Assembly: GCA_019009955.1 (NCBI GenBank) | Contig: CM032229.1 | Span: 192,448,501 to 192,512,500 of the forward strand | Length of the DNA: 64,000 nt | Reading direction: 5' to 3' | Source of the DNA: Riptortus pedestris | Lineage: Eukaryota; Arthropoda; Insecta; Hemiptera; Alydidae | Part shown: positions 1 to 10,907 of the stretch, piece by piece | Position numbering within the stretch: the stretch's first letter is position 1 | Layout of the letters: each line of letters begins with the position of its first letter | Made by a program: the position numbers and the translations under genes | Notes under the pieces: model-generated | Databases searched by the model: none | What the model saw: only the letters and a program-made list of their open reading frames with translations | What the model was told of the DNA's origin: nothing

Positions 1-19
1 ATGCCTAAGCACACATCTT

Positions 20-160
20 TTAGCTGATTTACCTTAAGGGACATCGCCTATTCAGGTTGAACTTATTGCGCGATTTTCGAAAAAAATGTCTTCAAATGTC
101 CATCGATCCTACCTATTAGATGACCAAAATGAGGTCCGTTCAAAATTACACATATACATG
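20..160 (-). repeat. HINE-like element, 3' half only
   Basis: This is the 3' hairpin end and the conserved block that reads, in family orientation, 'gaacggacctcattttcgtc' then 'ggatcgatggacatttgaag'. The hairpin is damaged (ttaccttaaggga). The copy stops where the TA tract should start, leaving only a short 'acacatatac' stub, so the 5' half is missing. Confidence 0.7.
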
Positions 161-1286
161 GTGTCCCAAGTTCCCGTGCCATCCTCCCTAAAAATACCAA
201 TTGTGCTAATAAATGGCTTAAACTTGGTCTGGCAGAATTGTGACTCCTGAAGAATCTTTTCGGTCCACATTTATCCTCGTAAACCTCTCCAGCAAGCGTA
301 ACACCAAGTCTTAGCCATTAATGAAGACAATTGGCGATTTTGGCATGGAAGACAATTGGGGGTGGCATGGAACGTTGGGAAACCCGGTATATGTATTTTT
401 TAATTTATAGGAAACTTTAAAATGATGGTTGATCAATTATAAATTTATCAATTTCTGTTTAGACTCCACTTCATGAGGGACAATCGATATATTTTTATTT
501 GGTGAAGTCTATATAAACCAGCTGAGTTGAGCCTCCATACTTTGTAATCCATTCTCCGACTAATGGCTACGAAGATCCTAAGTAACCGTTAGTTTAGTTA
601 CCTTTGCCTATTATACTTTCCCTTGATGAGGAATCATGTGCACTCGAAACTAGTCGAGAAATGATTATTTTTTTTTAAATTTGAGGTCCACTCTCAGACG
701 TCCACTTTTTGCAACATTGGTAATTGGGACGGGTTATCTACAGGTTGCCACCCTTTTCTAACCAGGATGGTATTAAGGATGTTATCTAATGAATTTCGTC
801 ACTAAATAATTTCCTTTGCCCAGGCATGAATCGAACTCGCCACTCTAGGATTACCATGTGAGATTAAGGTCTGAATTATAAACATTCAGTATTATTAGAC
901 CTTGTGTGAATTATCTAAATAAGGTTATATTTTTATTTAGGAGACCTTTCAATTCTTCTGAAGTTGAAAATTGTCGGAGCTGTGATGCAGATTGGAGCGT
1001 GTAGAACAAGGAGTAGGTGGAGTCTTTTGAGGTTGCCTTATTTAAAGAATTCATCGAGAGCTTTCAGCCCAGAAGAAAAGTATCCTGGCTCTTTGGTTGG
1101 GGAAACAGACTTTCAAACAGAAAAGAAGATTAAGGTTTCCTAGAGGGAAGTTTAGTTGGGGGGGGGCTTAGTGCCTGGGGGGGGGGGAAACCCACTTCAT
1201 AAAAAATATAACAACCCCCTCTCAATATCCTCTCGGAAAAAATTAAACCCATCAATCCTATCAATACCTTGTAAAAAACTTATTAA
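161..1286. other. No gene seen; scattered old repeat traces
   Basis: There is no convincing reading frame. Positions 214-300 resemble 14445-14515 (shared 'acttggtctg' and 'cctgaagaatc'), so this is an old interspersed repeat. Around 627-660 'ttgatgag ... ctcgaaac' looks like the terminal sequence of Penelope-type elements. G-rich runs at 1158-1190 are simple sequence. Confidence 0.4.
745..870 (-). repeat. tRNA-derived SINE-like fragment
   Basis: Read on the minus strand, it carries a B-box-like stretch (gagttcgattcatgc) followed by 'ctgggcaaagg'. The same tail (gcccaggcatgaatc on plus) and the neighbouring 'gtcactaaataa' recur at 61780-61812 and, inverted, at 63570-63605. A tRNA-headed SINE is the simplest reading; the A box is not clear. 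Confidence 0.4.
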
Positions 1287-1701
1287 TAAAATCCGTCACG
1301 CAGGGGCTGCGTCAACTAAGCAGATTTCCCACATGAAGTTTTACAATAGAGAAATCTCCATACTGGTAATAGTAGTAGTAAGGAGTCTCTAAACCAATTT
1401 CACGAGAGCCAAACATTTACGGAAACGGCCGAACTAGCTTACGATTACTCACGAATAGACCGACATCTGCCGATCTCATCTCGTCAGTTATCCACACACA
1501 CTTATTAAAAATGCACATATCTCGGTTAATAACCAAGACAGAGTAAGAACGTACATAACAAAACTTATTGAGAAATACATTTACAATGAGACGATAATTG
1601 GTTCTGTACAATTTTTCGATCCGACGTATAGGAACTGAGATATTTTGAAATCCCCCCCCCCTTAATGATCTTTCTTTTTACATAACATGATTAAATACCG
1701 C

Positions 1702-1784
<83 letters not shown>

Positions 1785-1893
1785 ATTTTGAACGGAGATC
1801 ATTTCGTCATCTCCTGGGTAGGATCGATGGTCATTTGAAGATATTTATTGAAAATCGCGTCATGGCTACGGCCTCAATAGCTAATAGCTGAGG
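1287..1893 (+). repeat. HINE-like element, full length, worn 3' end
   Basis: It starts with the family 5' end (tccgtcacgcaggggctgcg, containing the GCAG/CTGC hairpin) and the subterminal repeat 'aagcagatttccc'. It carries a long TA tract at about 1703-1782, then the conserved 3' block. The terminal hairpin is degraded to 'agctaatagctgagg'. Confidence 0.75.
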
Positions 1894-2455
1894 AACCTAA
1901 AAGGAGCCTTTTCATTTTGATTTATATTTATTATTGGTGATATTTAATTATAAATATATTTATATAAATATATTTATATGTATTTAAATTTTGACTAGAG
2001 TCGATTGTTGGTGAACCCTTCTTATATTCTTGTTAGTGATTTAGTTGTGGGAATTATCATCTCTTACAACATCCGTTGCCTATTTCTACAGCCAGATCGC
2101 AACATTGCATTCTTCGATCCGTCACAAAAATATTTAGATTACGTCATGGATTAACTAAAGCGCACAAAATTGTTTATATGAGTGTTCACTACTCGGTGGC
2201 AGTTCTTCGTTTGTGCATTATACAAATGTACAGATAAATCAATAATAGTCTGTCAGGTTATGAGAAATATTATCCGTGCTGTATTTGCCTAATCAGTTAG
2301 AAATATATAATTTAATTTCATGGATAGAGAGATACTAATCAAATTAAATGAAAATACATCAGTTGGAAGACCTCACCACCGATGAGGTTGTACATTGTTC
2401 TGCAATTATTTTTGATATATTTCCACGGGAGATACATTGCTAAAACAAAAGATAA

Positions 2456-2902
2456 CAAGTCGGTCACGCAGGGGCTGCGTTAACTAAGCAGATTTCCCGC
2501 GTACGCTATGTATTTGCATTTATTTCAAAACTTAAAAGTTCAATGAGAACAATATTTGGTATTTAAGCTTCAAATAAAGTGCTTCATAACATAATAGAAT
2601 ATTGTTAATATGAGATGAGTAGGAGTGGGGCTTTACTGAAGACCAAAAACTAAAAAATGCAAATATCTCAGTTAATAATCAAGATAGTGAAGAAATGTAC
2701 ATAACAACATTTATAGAACATTACATTTGCAATAAGATTGGTTCTATATAATTTTTCGATTCGATGCATATTAACGGAGATATTAAGCATTTTAGAAATT
2801 CTTCCCTCTAAACCTCCCCCCCTCCCCCTGGTCCGATTACAGCCGTTAACGAACTTGATCTTTTTTTTTACATAAAACTATTATATATCATGTTTGATAT
2901 AT

Positions 2903-2985
<83 letters not shown>

Positions 2986-3105
2986 TTTTGAACGGTCCTC
3001 ATTTTCGTCATCTCCTGGGTAGGATTGATGGATAGGACTGATGGGTAGGAAAATCGCGTCATGAGTATAACCTCAATAGCAGATTTCCCTTAAGGGAAAT
3101 CTGCT
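2456..3105 (+). repeat. HINE-like element, full length
   Basis: The 5' end 'tcggtcacgcaggggctgcg' and the 3' hairpin 'tttcccttaagggaaa' followed by 'tctgct' are both present. The microsatellite is compound: CA repeats (about 2904-2930) run directly into TA repeats (about 2931-2981). The subterminal inverted pair is AGCAGATTTCCC and GGGAAATCTGCT. Confidence 0.85.
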
Positions 3106-3901
3106 AAAACCGTGTTATTAGGTTTCCACATAATTGTCAGAAAAATGTAAAGTTTTCAAATAAGAGGCTTTAACTTTTCATACATAGACAGCTATTAAAG
3201 AAAAATCAAATGCTTGAGAATTAGCGTAACCTTTTGAAAAATGTAACACCCTTCAAGCGGAAAATCGCAATCTAAACATGTGGATTTATTGACAAAACTG
3301 TATTTATTTGTTATTTTTTGGGGGTAGGAACATTTTTCTATGGCTCCTTGGTTTTACAAAAAGAAATTAAACCATTGTAACAAACAAAATAATGGTAATA
3401 AAAGCTATGCTTACCTTCTTAGAGGTCTTCATTAGTTATCCAGTAATAATCTACTCGGGATTGGGTTAAGGTAAAATTAAAAAGTCCATCACGCAGGGAC
3501 TGCGTAAACTAAGCAGATTTCCCACGTGAAGTTATACAATAGAGAAATCTGCATACGAGAGCCGAACAGTTACGGAAAAGGGCCGAACTAGCTTTTGGCG
3601 GGAAACACAAAAATCCGTTATCGGCCCAAATTTAATAAAAATGCAATTATCTCGGTTACCATTCAAGATAGGGAATAAATGTATATAACAATATTTATAG
3701 TAAATTTAATTTGCAATAAGATTGATTCCGTACAATTTCCCCCCCTCCTCCTACTGGTCCGATTTCAGCCGTTAACGAACTTGATCTTACTTTTTGCATA
3801 AAATGGCTGAATATCGAGTTTGGTAACGATCATACAAAAATTGCGACCGCTAGAGCGTTAACAGACAAATATATGTATATATATATCTATATATATATAA
3901 A

Positions 3902-4975
3902 ATTGTAACCTCTGTCTGTACATTGATTTTTTTAGCGAAATTTCACGATAACTTTTCGTTTCACATCTCATAGACACCATAACTGCATTTTGTTTCTTTC
4001 GTGTATGTTTGTTTGTTTGTTTGTTTGTTACCTTTTCACGCATAAACGGCTGAACCGAATTTTATGAAACTTGGTATGTATATTACTACTATCCCAACTT
4101 AGACTTTAGGCTATATTAATTTTCTCTGAGACGAACAGGAGTGGGGGTTATAAGGGAGGCCTGAAATTAAAAATAGCGATATTTCGTTTTCTATTGGTTT
4201 TTCGGCAAATATGCACATAACAAAAGTTGTTTATTTTGTCATTTAGAGTAACTTTTGTTATATACACTTTTGTCGTATACCGAAGTTTAAATGCGTTATA
4301 CGCTAAAAATTATAGCGGGAGTCAACAATATTATTTGCCAAAAAAGCCTCAACCAAACTAAATAAAACTCGGTATGTGTATTAGCAGTGAGGCCTTCATT
4401 ATAATAAGCCATACCAACATTTTAATGGACGGGCAGGAGTGGGGGTTATAAGGGAAGCCTGAAATTAAAAATAGCGATATTTCGTTTCCTATTGGTTTTT
4501 CCGCAAATATAAACTTAACAAAAGTTGTTTATTTTGTTATTTGGAGTAACTTTTGTAATATACACTTTTGTCGTATACCTAAGTATAAATGAGTTATACG
4601 TAACTTTAGCGGGCACTAACGGCTGAACCGAACTTAACTAAACTCGGTATGTCAATTAGCATTAATTCTTCCATGATTATAAGTTATATTACAATTTTTA
4701 GGTTCGAACGGGAGGGGGGTTATAAGGGAGGCCTGAAATAAAAATTCACCATATTTACATGTATCAGAAACGGGAAATATAAAAATATCGAAGACTGTGA
4801 AGAATTATCGAACAAATAATTCTATTATTAGCAAATCACCGGCAACGACGGGTATCAAATCCTAAACACTGGAACGGGTAAATGTCAAAATATTGTGCAA
4901 TGTAAAGCCTGCTAAAAAATACCATCACCATTCAGCCTCAAATGAATTCCCGGGCGACGCCGGGTATCTGAGCTA

Positions 4976-4976
<1 letters not shown>
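3902..4976 (+). mobile_element. Non-autonomous Helitron-like element
   Basis: It starts 'attgtaacctctgtctgtac' and has a GTTT-rich stretch and the insect-Helitron-style block 'cggctgaaccgaattttatg'. It ends in the hairpin CCCGGGCGACGCCGGG followed by 'tatctgagCTAG' and T. A 3' hairpin a few bases before CTRR is the standard Helitron end. There is no coding capacity. It lies in the TA tract of a HINE-like copy. Assignment rests on termini only. Confidence 0.65.
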
Positions 4977-5032
<56 letters not shown>

Positions 5033-5063
5033 TTGTTCTGATGTTTTCGACCAGGTTGTATTT

Positions 5064-5267
5064 ATATGTGGTGTGTTGTTCTTTTCGGAGTTTTGGTCTA
5101 TGTTGGTGAAATGAATCTTAGTTTATGCCGATATTTCGAGAATCTTTATTTTCTCTACATGTAATTTTACAGCCCTGAAGAAGAGAAAATAAAGATTCTC
5201 GAAATATCGGCATAAACTAAGATTCATTTCACCAACATTGACCAAAACTCCGAAAAGAACAACACAC

Positions 5268-5275
<8 letters not shown>
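5064..5275. repeat. Palindromic Penelope-like terminal repeat
   Basis: Left arm 5064-5155 and right arm 5182-5275 are reverse complements with very few differences, around a loop of about 26 bases. The right arm reads 'cctgaagaagagaaaataaa' then 'gattctcgaaatatcgg'. Related copies are at 46931-47633 (larger palindrome) and 15100-15198 (single arm). Inverted terminal repeats of this kind occur in Penelope-like elements. No reverse transcriptase frame is present. Confidence 0.45.
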
Positions 5276-5334
<59 letters not shown>

Positions 5335-5456
5335 TTTTGAACGGGCTTCATTTTCGTCATCTACTAGGTTGGATCGATGGAGATTTGAAGAAAAATTTCG
5401 AAAATTCCCTCATGAGTACAACCTCAATAGCTGATTTCCCTTAATGGAAATCTGCT

Positions 5457-6125
5457 AAAATGCTAAGTACTGTTTTAGGGAGGTGAATTTCGGAAAATCG
5501 AAATATCTCTGTTACTATACGTCGCACACTGGAGCGATCCTTCATTAATGTTGGACATTGGGGGGAAAAATAAAAGTTTTAATTTGGGATTTTGGTTCTA
5601 TTGATAGTACCACATAAACCCTTTTCAATTGAGCAGATTGATTTTTAGCCATATTATTGCAATGGTTTTTACATAATGCCTGGTTATGATTGCTATGTTA
5701 AAAAAAGCCTTGGCTATTAAATTCGTCGTGAACTCTTATTTCATTTTACAAATTATTGTTGCTTCCATTACACATTAAGGGTATTATAACAAATCAAAAA
5801 CTGGCAAAAAAGTTTTTTAAAATTCCTCTAAATTTTTTTTTTTTTACATCGAGCTGAAAATAATTTTATTTAATTGAATTCGCTAATCGCTTGTATTTGC
5901 TTGAAAAAATACCACTTGGCATGCTTTTAGGAGTATATTGTGTTATTTACAACGTCTTCAGATCTTGCCTAAACTTGCCTATTCGTTAAATATTTTACTT
6001 TTAGTGTTAACACCCCCGCACTTTTAGGTGCGGAAGACCTCCCGCGGACCTTTCCCAACTACGTACGGTGTAAAACGCCTCCTCCTCTGCGTAATTGACG
6101 CAGCCATTCACGTTCGAAAAAATAG
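5457..6125. other. No gene seen
   Basis: AT-rich sequence without a supported frame. A short imperfect palindrome (gcacttttaggtgc) lies near 6025. The Transib transposase fragment opens at the downstream edge, after an in-frame TAG at 6123-6125. Confidence 0.3.
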
Positions 6126-6875
6126 TTAAATACGTGTTTTTCTTGTCTAAATATTTTAACGGTCCTTTTTCGATTTGAACTATCTACTCTTCATTGCTGG
6201 ATAAGGAGCTTTGAATGCCTTCTCCACATTGCATATCGATTAGATTTCAAATCGTGGAGTGTTCGGTCCCAAGTTCATAAAGAACTTCTCCATCAAAGAA
6301 AAACGAAAATCATTAGTGATTTTAGGGAAAAAATGGGATTAATCGTTGACCAAGTGAACCAAGGATTGGGTACATCTAATGCCGGAAACACGGAGCGTAA
6401 GTTTTTTGCGTTTCCTCACATTTCGGGGTCAATCACAGGAATAGATGTAAATTTAATTAAACGGTTTTCTATTATTTTGCAAGCAATTTCATCCAACGCT
6501 TTGATCAATACTGAGAAGTTTGAAAAGTTTACAAGAGAAACAGCTGAGATATTTGTGGATTTGTATGAATGGTATTACATGCCAGTAACAGTTCACAAAC
6601 TGTTAATACATGGCCCGGAAATAGTCAAACACGCTATTGTACCAATTGGTATGCTGCCAGAACATGCTCAGGAGGCTAACCATAAATACTTCCGCGCATA
6701 CAGAGAATCTTTTTCAAGAAAATTTTCAAGGACGTCTACCAACAGAGATATCCTGAATAATTTGTTAATTAATTCAGACCCTTTAATATCACATTAAAGG
6801 CCAACAATTAACAACGATAGCGATCGCTTAGAAACAATATCTTCGGAAATAAAAGAACTTCTAATTGAAAAATAA
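6126..6875 (+). pseudogene. Transib (RAG1-related) transposase, C-terminal fragment
   Basis: The Transib transposase is a DDE cut-and-paste enzyme related to the catalytic core of vertebrate RAG1. The frame is open from 6126 to a TAA at 6795-6797; the first ATG is at 6333 (154 codons). Recognisable sequence starts upstream of that ATG, at 6174 ('FELSTLHCWIRSFECLLH'), so the ATG is not a true start. Numbering from the ATG, 'VHKLLIHGPEI' supplies His88 and His93, the HxxxxH spacing of the RAG1 zinc ligands (mouse H937/H942). 'EHAQEANHKYFRAYRE' supplies Glu114 where RAG1 has its third catalytic acid (E962, in 'EGNESGNKLFRRFRK'). The same frame continues past the TAA for 25 more codons ('ISSEIKELLIEK') to TAA at 6873-6875, so the first stop may be a late nonsense change. 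The part carrying the two catalytic Asp residues is absent and I see no terminal repeats nearby. It is therefore a dead fragment. Confidence 0.75.
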
Positions 6876-7289
6876 AAAACATTTGAAATTTTCGAAATGT
6901 TAGATATTCTTCCAGCTTACAAATTCTCATTATTAAATTAAATACATAGATTTTTTTTTTTAAATTTTTATTCTAGATATATTTTTGTTTAAAATTTTAG
7001 TATTGCTTTTGTGAACTTGAATTTATTAAAAAATAAAAATTTATAACACATATGTTGATATTATGTGTCTACAAATCACAATTCTCTACTTAGTAAGCGA
7101 TGGATAATCTGTATGTACACATTTAAAATTCATCCTACCGTTATATCGAATCTGGCAAAATTGCTTAAAAAATTGCTGATGAGGTAGTTCAGTAGAGTAT
7201 TGGATGTGCTTTAAAATGACACCAGAATCAATATTCTAGGAGCAGTAGAAACGGAGATATTAATGAATGTCCGGCTTACCCTATCACTC
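6876..7289. other. No gene seen
   Basis: Very AT-rich sequence without a supported frame. I looked for a Transib right end (a CACTGTG-like heptamer with TTTTGT 23 bp inside it) downstream of the transposase fragment and did not find one. Confidence 0.3.
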
Positions 7290-7885
7290 GCTCTAGTGAG
7301 CGTCGGATCGAAAGATTGTATAAAACCACTCTTATTGTAAATGCAATGGTCTATAAATATTGTTAAACACATTTATTTTCTATCTTGAATATTAACCGAG
7401 ATATTTGCATTTTTCAGTTTTTAGCCTTCCACAAACCCCCACTTTTACTCATGTCATATAAAAAATACATTTTTTATATAGTAAACCGCTTTATTCGAAG
7501 CTTAAATACCAAATATTGTCGTTAGGAGACCTTTATTATACGAGATACCAGCAAGTATGTTCTGTTGACCCCCCCCCCCACCTGTCTCATATTCCTGAAA
7601 TACTAAAATTTGATTGATTAAAATGTAAATTTTTCTTATTCATTATAATATACAGTACTAATTATAGTAAATACTTTGCTATAAAGTTAATATGTTATAT
7701 TCAGATATACATCATTAATTGTTTTTCTTTCCGGTGAGGAATATGTCTATCTATCTATTCAGCTCTGAGTGGTCTGCAGGCCTGTTTGTTTACAATTCAG
7801 AAGCCGTTTCCTTTGGGAGCTTATTAAAATTAACTGAAAGATTTCTCATTACCGTTTGTATTTACTCACGGTGGTGTTATGTGTT
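7290..7885 (-). repeat. HINE-like element, long variant, 5' portion
   Basis: It contains the block 'gaatattaaccgagatattt' and then the extra sequence of a long subtype: 'cgaagcttaaataccaaata', a C-run at 7569-7577, 'cctgtttgtttacaattcag' and 'gatttctcattaccgtttg'. Copies of this subtype also occur around 10908-11670, 11674-12525, 23572-24396, 43576-43965, 58183-59143 and 59144-59773. Both termini are missing here. Confidence 0.55.
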
Positions 7886-8442
7886 AGTTTTGAGTTAGCC
7901 AAGATATGTATATGCGAAAATATGTAGTACACTTAGTACGGGTTATAAATAAATTGAATATAGCTTGAAAGTTTCATGTCTGAAAGTTCTATATCTCCTG
8001 AAACGCGAGCGATTGCGTTCTTCCTCAAAATATACAACATTCTCAGGATAATCACATGTGGTACATATGAAGCCAGATTTAAAGAAATGAAAGGCGGGCA
8101 CGATGAAGGTAAATAGCTAGAACTATTTAGAAAATGTCAGTAGATAATGGAGGCAATTATTTATTCCTAGAAAGGCAGCCATAATCTCTCTTCTTAAGAG
8201 ATAATCCTGCTTTTATAAAGCTAAGAATCTCTTAGAGGATTAGCTTAAAGCACTAGCACACAATGCAATTAACTTGTAACAATTCATTTTTGAACAGAAA
8301 GAAATTTTGTTTCACTCTAATTAGACGGATGATTATACAAAAGTAATAAAATGATTATTTTTCTTTAATAAAAAATTCAGAAAGATATGCTTCAAAACCC
8401 AGATTAATATTTTGGGTTGTAAAAAACAGTATAACAGTAAGA
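7886..8442. other. No gene seen
   Basis: AT-rich spacer between HINE-like copies. I see no reading frame or recognised repeat end. Confidence 0.3.
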
Positions 8443-8811
8443 AAGTCCGTCCGGGCTGCGTTAACTAAGCAGATTTCCCACGTACCTCAGGAATTTGCAT
8501 TTATCTCAAAACATAAAAGTTCAATGAGAACAATATTTGGTGTTTAGGTTTAATATGAGATGAGTAGGAATGAGGCTTTACTAAAAACCTGAGTGAAGAC
8601 CGAAAACTAAAAAATACAAATATCTCAGTTAATAATCAAAGATACTGAAGACATGCGCATAACAACATTTATAGAACATTACATTTGCAATAAGAACGGT
8701 TCTATACAATCTTTCGATCAGACGTATAATAACGGAGGTATTAAGATTTGTTGGCATCCACCCCTCTAACCTCTCCCCTGGTCCGTTTACAGCCGTCTCA
8801 TATACATATAT

Positions 8812-9429
8812 TGTTGCGAAAATTAAATACATGAAGGATTAGCAGAGAGAGCCGCGTATTTGGGAGGTGCGAGGGACATGAAAGGAGCCGACCGACGAAG
8901 ACTAGTGCCGGCAGCATCTAATTAGGGCCGCGTATGTTCCAGGAACGTGTCTAGCCCCTTCTGGCCATTCTGTTTGATGATAGCCGACAAGCTATATAAG
9001 GGATCCTGACAGTGCCCGCAGTCAGTTTATACTCAGCGGTCTTCGAGTGATATTCAGCGCTACACTGAGAGTTTGTGCTGTGCGGTAAAGTTTTATTATG
9101 TGAAGAACAGTGTTATGCCGTGACTGTAAGTAACAGTTTAGTACCGAGTTTAAGACATTGCAGTGCAGTGAAGTAAAGGACAGTGCAGTGCCGTTTTTTA
9201 TGTGAATTTCAGTCACCGTGAGCGAATTATTGGACTGTGTAATAACAAGAACAGTGACGCTATCAGTGCATATTGTGACAAGTAATTAGGAATAAGTTAC
9301 CAAGTGTATTGGGCATTGTTAAATAAATTGTGCAGTGATAAAAACTGTGAAACTAGTGTGTTTTTAATTTTGGAATCCAAAAGATCTCTTATTAACAACG
9401 TTTATTACTGTTTTTGTAATAAAAACCTA

Positions 9430-9432
<3 letters not shown>
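8812..9432 (+). mobile_element. Solo LTR (621 bp)
   Basis: It begins TGTTGCG and ends CTACCA (TG...CA). It has a promoter layout: TATATAA near 8993, then TCAGT near 9022, the arthropod initiator, about 30 bases downstream. AATAAA signals occur near 9322 and 9421. It is GC-richer than its TA-repeat surroundings. The flanks are TA repeats, so a short target duplication cannot be judged. No internal coding region, primer-binding site or second complete LTR is present, so a solo LTR is likely. Superfamily not determined. Confidence 0.6.
8993..9026 (+). promoter_or_regulatory. LTR core promoter: TATA box and TCAGT initiator
   Basis: TATATAAG and TCAGT lie about 30 bases apart inside the LTR, the usual arrangement for arthropod RNA polymerase II promoters. 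The start of U5 would fall near 9022. This is inferred from motifs only. Confidence 0.45.
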
Positions 9433-9499
<67 letters not shown>

Positions 9500-9761
9500 A
9501 TTTTGACCGGCCCTCATTTTCGTCATCTTCAGGTAGGATTGATGAACATTTGAAGAAAAATTTCGAAAATCGTTTTGCGCAAACTCTATAGAAAACAGCT
9601 GACGTTAAATCTATTATGGGCATTTTATAAATTACTTAAAGTAATCGATATAACGACAGGTGATGAATTTTGAATCGGCTGATTTATATAAAGTTCCCTT
9701 TTTTAGTAGAATTCTCATAAGGATTTGCTTTAGAGCTTCTCTTGAAGGGGCCACATGTTTT

Positions 9762-9992
9762 GTAAAGGACAGTGCAGTGCTGTGTTTTTGTGAACTTCAG
9801 TAATCGTGAGTTATTGTACTGTGAAAGAAAAGTAAAGATATCAGTGCATACTGTGAGTAATAGATAAGAATAATTAACCAGTGCATTGTCGAATAAATTG
9901 TGCTGTGATTGAAAACTCTGAAGGTGTTGTGTTTAATTTCGCATTCCAAAAGAACTTCAATAAACAACGTTTATCATTTTTGTAATAAACGA
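9762..9992 (+). mobile_element. Diverged partial copy of the same LTR (3' part)
   Basis: It shares 'gtaaaggacagtgcagtg', 'tatcagtgcata', 'aataaattgtg' and 'caacgtttat' in the same order as 9170-9425, with many substitutions and small indels. It lacks the promoter half. It is older than, or from a different subfamily than, the 8812-9432 copy. It ends beside a HINE-like 3' end. Confidence 0.6.
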
Positions 9993-10002
9993 AAAAATAT
10001 GT

Positions 10003-10124
10003 AATTTTGAACGGACTTCATTTTCGTCATCTACTTGGAAAGATTGACGGACATTTGAGGAAATATTTCGAATATCGCGTCATGAGCATAACTTCAGAAG
10101 TTTATTCCTCTTAAGGGAAATCTG
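10003..10124 (+). repeat. HINE-like element, 3' half only
   Basis: It contains 'ttttgaacggacttcatttt' and 'gggaaatctgct', and lacks TA repeats and the 5' half. The LTR fragment abuts it on the left. Confidence 0.6.
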
Positions 10125-10128
10125 CTGC

Positions 10129-10600
10129 AATTTTGAAAGAAAGCCCCCCTCCCCTCGGAAACCTACCCCAGCCGCCAATTAAATTGAAGCGTTAGACCCT
10201 TGCCTTAGAAGCTGAGCCTGGGTGTAATAAACATTTATGAAAAACGGTCGATAAAGGCTGGGCTTCTTGTGTAATACGATAAAGGGGCTGTAAGACGATA
10301 ATGGCGGCTATTTCCTTTGAAGTCTGGAGCTGGTCTAATAGCGGCAAACATGACAAGCCGCTGGATAACACAAACATCTCAACTCATTCCCTACTTCTCC
10401 AGTTGCAAATTGCCGGGTATCTGTTTCGGACAGGACGGCCATGGCGTATTTGCAAGGGTCTCACAAAGTAATAATTCAATGAAAACCATATTTGGTATCT
10501 AAACTTGGAATGAAGTGGTTCATGATTCCACAGCTTAATGTTGATTGACACGAATAGGATTAGTGGTTTACTAATGGTCGAAAACTAAAATATGGAAATT
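10129..10600. other. No gene seen
   Basis: There is no convincing frame. 10457-10600 has weak likeness to HINE long-variant body sequence (for example 'gaaaaccatatttggtatct'), so it is probably decayed repeat. Confidence 0.3.
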
Positions 10601-10604
10601 TAGG

Positions 10605-10900
10605 AAGTTGTCGGGAGGCTAACACAATTAATTGTGTTAGCTTATTTCCTGTGAAATGTTGTCTTTGCTTTCTACTCACATTTACTATTATGTCTGTAAG
10701 ATTGGATTGGTTTTTGAAAGGAAATATGTACATCATAGAAGATATTTAATTGTAATAAATACTATCCATGATTATGATTTAAATTATTCACGATGTGTCA
10801 AACTAAAGTCTAAATTCTACTTCACTGCCTGCCCCTCATGAAAACCAGCCTCAAATGATTTCCGAAGCCGGGTACCTATATATATATCCAGCGAAGTCGG
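10605..10900 (+). mobile_element. Helitron-like 3' end fragment
   Basis: It matches the 3' part of the Helitron-like family: 'ttggtttttgaaaggaaata', 'tactatccatgattatg', 'cagcctcaaatgattt' and the worn hairpin 'ccgaagccgggtacc'. A second partial hairpin (cagcgaagtcgggtacc) follows at about 10878. The 5' part is missing. Confidence 0.5.
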
Positions 10901-10907
10901 GTACCTA

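Larger units (their letters stand above)
3480..5456 (+). repeat. HINE-like element split by nested insertions
   Basis: The 5' half (3480 to about 3896) ends at 'gctagagcgttaacagacaaat' plus TA repeats. The 3' half resumes at about 5331 with 'acagttttgaacgg' and ends in the hairpin at 5440-5456. Between them, in the place of the microsatellite, lie a Helitron-like copy (3902-4976), a TA tract, a palindromic Penelope-like repeat (5064-5275) and another TA tract. Confidence 0.8.
8443..9590 (+). repeat. HINE-like element interrupted by a solo LTR
   Basis: The 5' portion (8443-8811) has a shortened start (gtccgtccgggctgcg) and then the family body. The 3' block resumes after a TA tract at about 9498 ('gattttgaccggccctcat'). 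The LTR at 8812-9432 sits exactly where the microsatellite lies in other copies. Confidence 0.7.

Noticed and set aside
5238..5444. Frames rich in repeated Tyr-Ile
   Set aside because: They translate TA microsatellites; several similar frames (2868, 9304, 9405, 13082, 15016, 42922, 50788, 53083, 56399, 61305) have the same origin and are not genes.
10192..10502. Overlapping 61-codon frames on both strands
   Set aside because: No motif, overlapping in opposite directions, in decayed repeat sequence.
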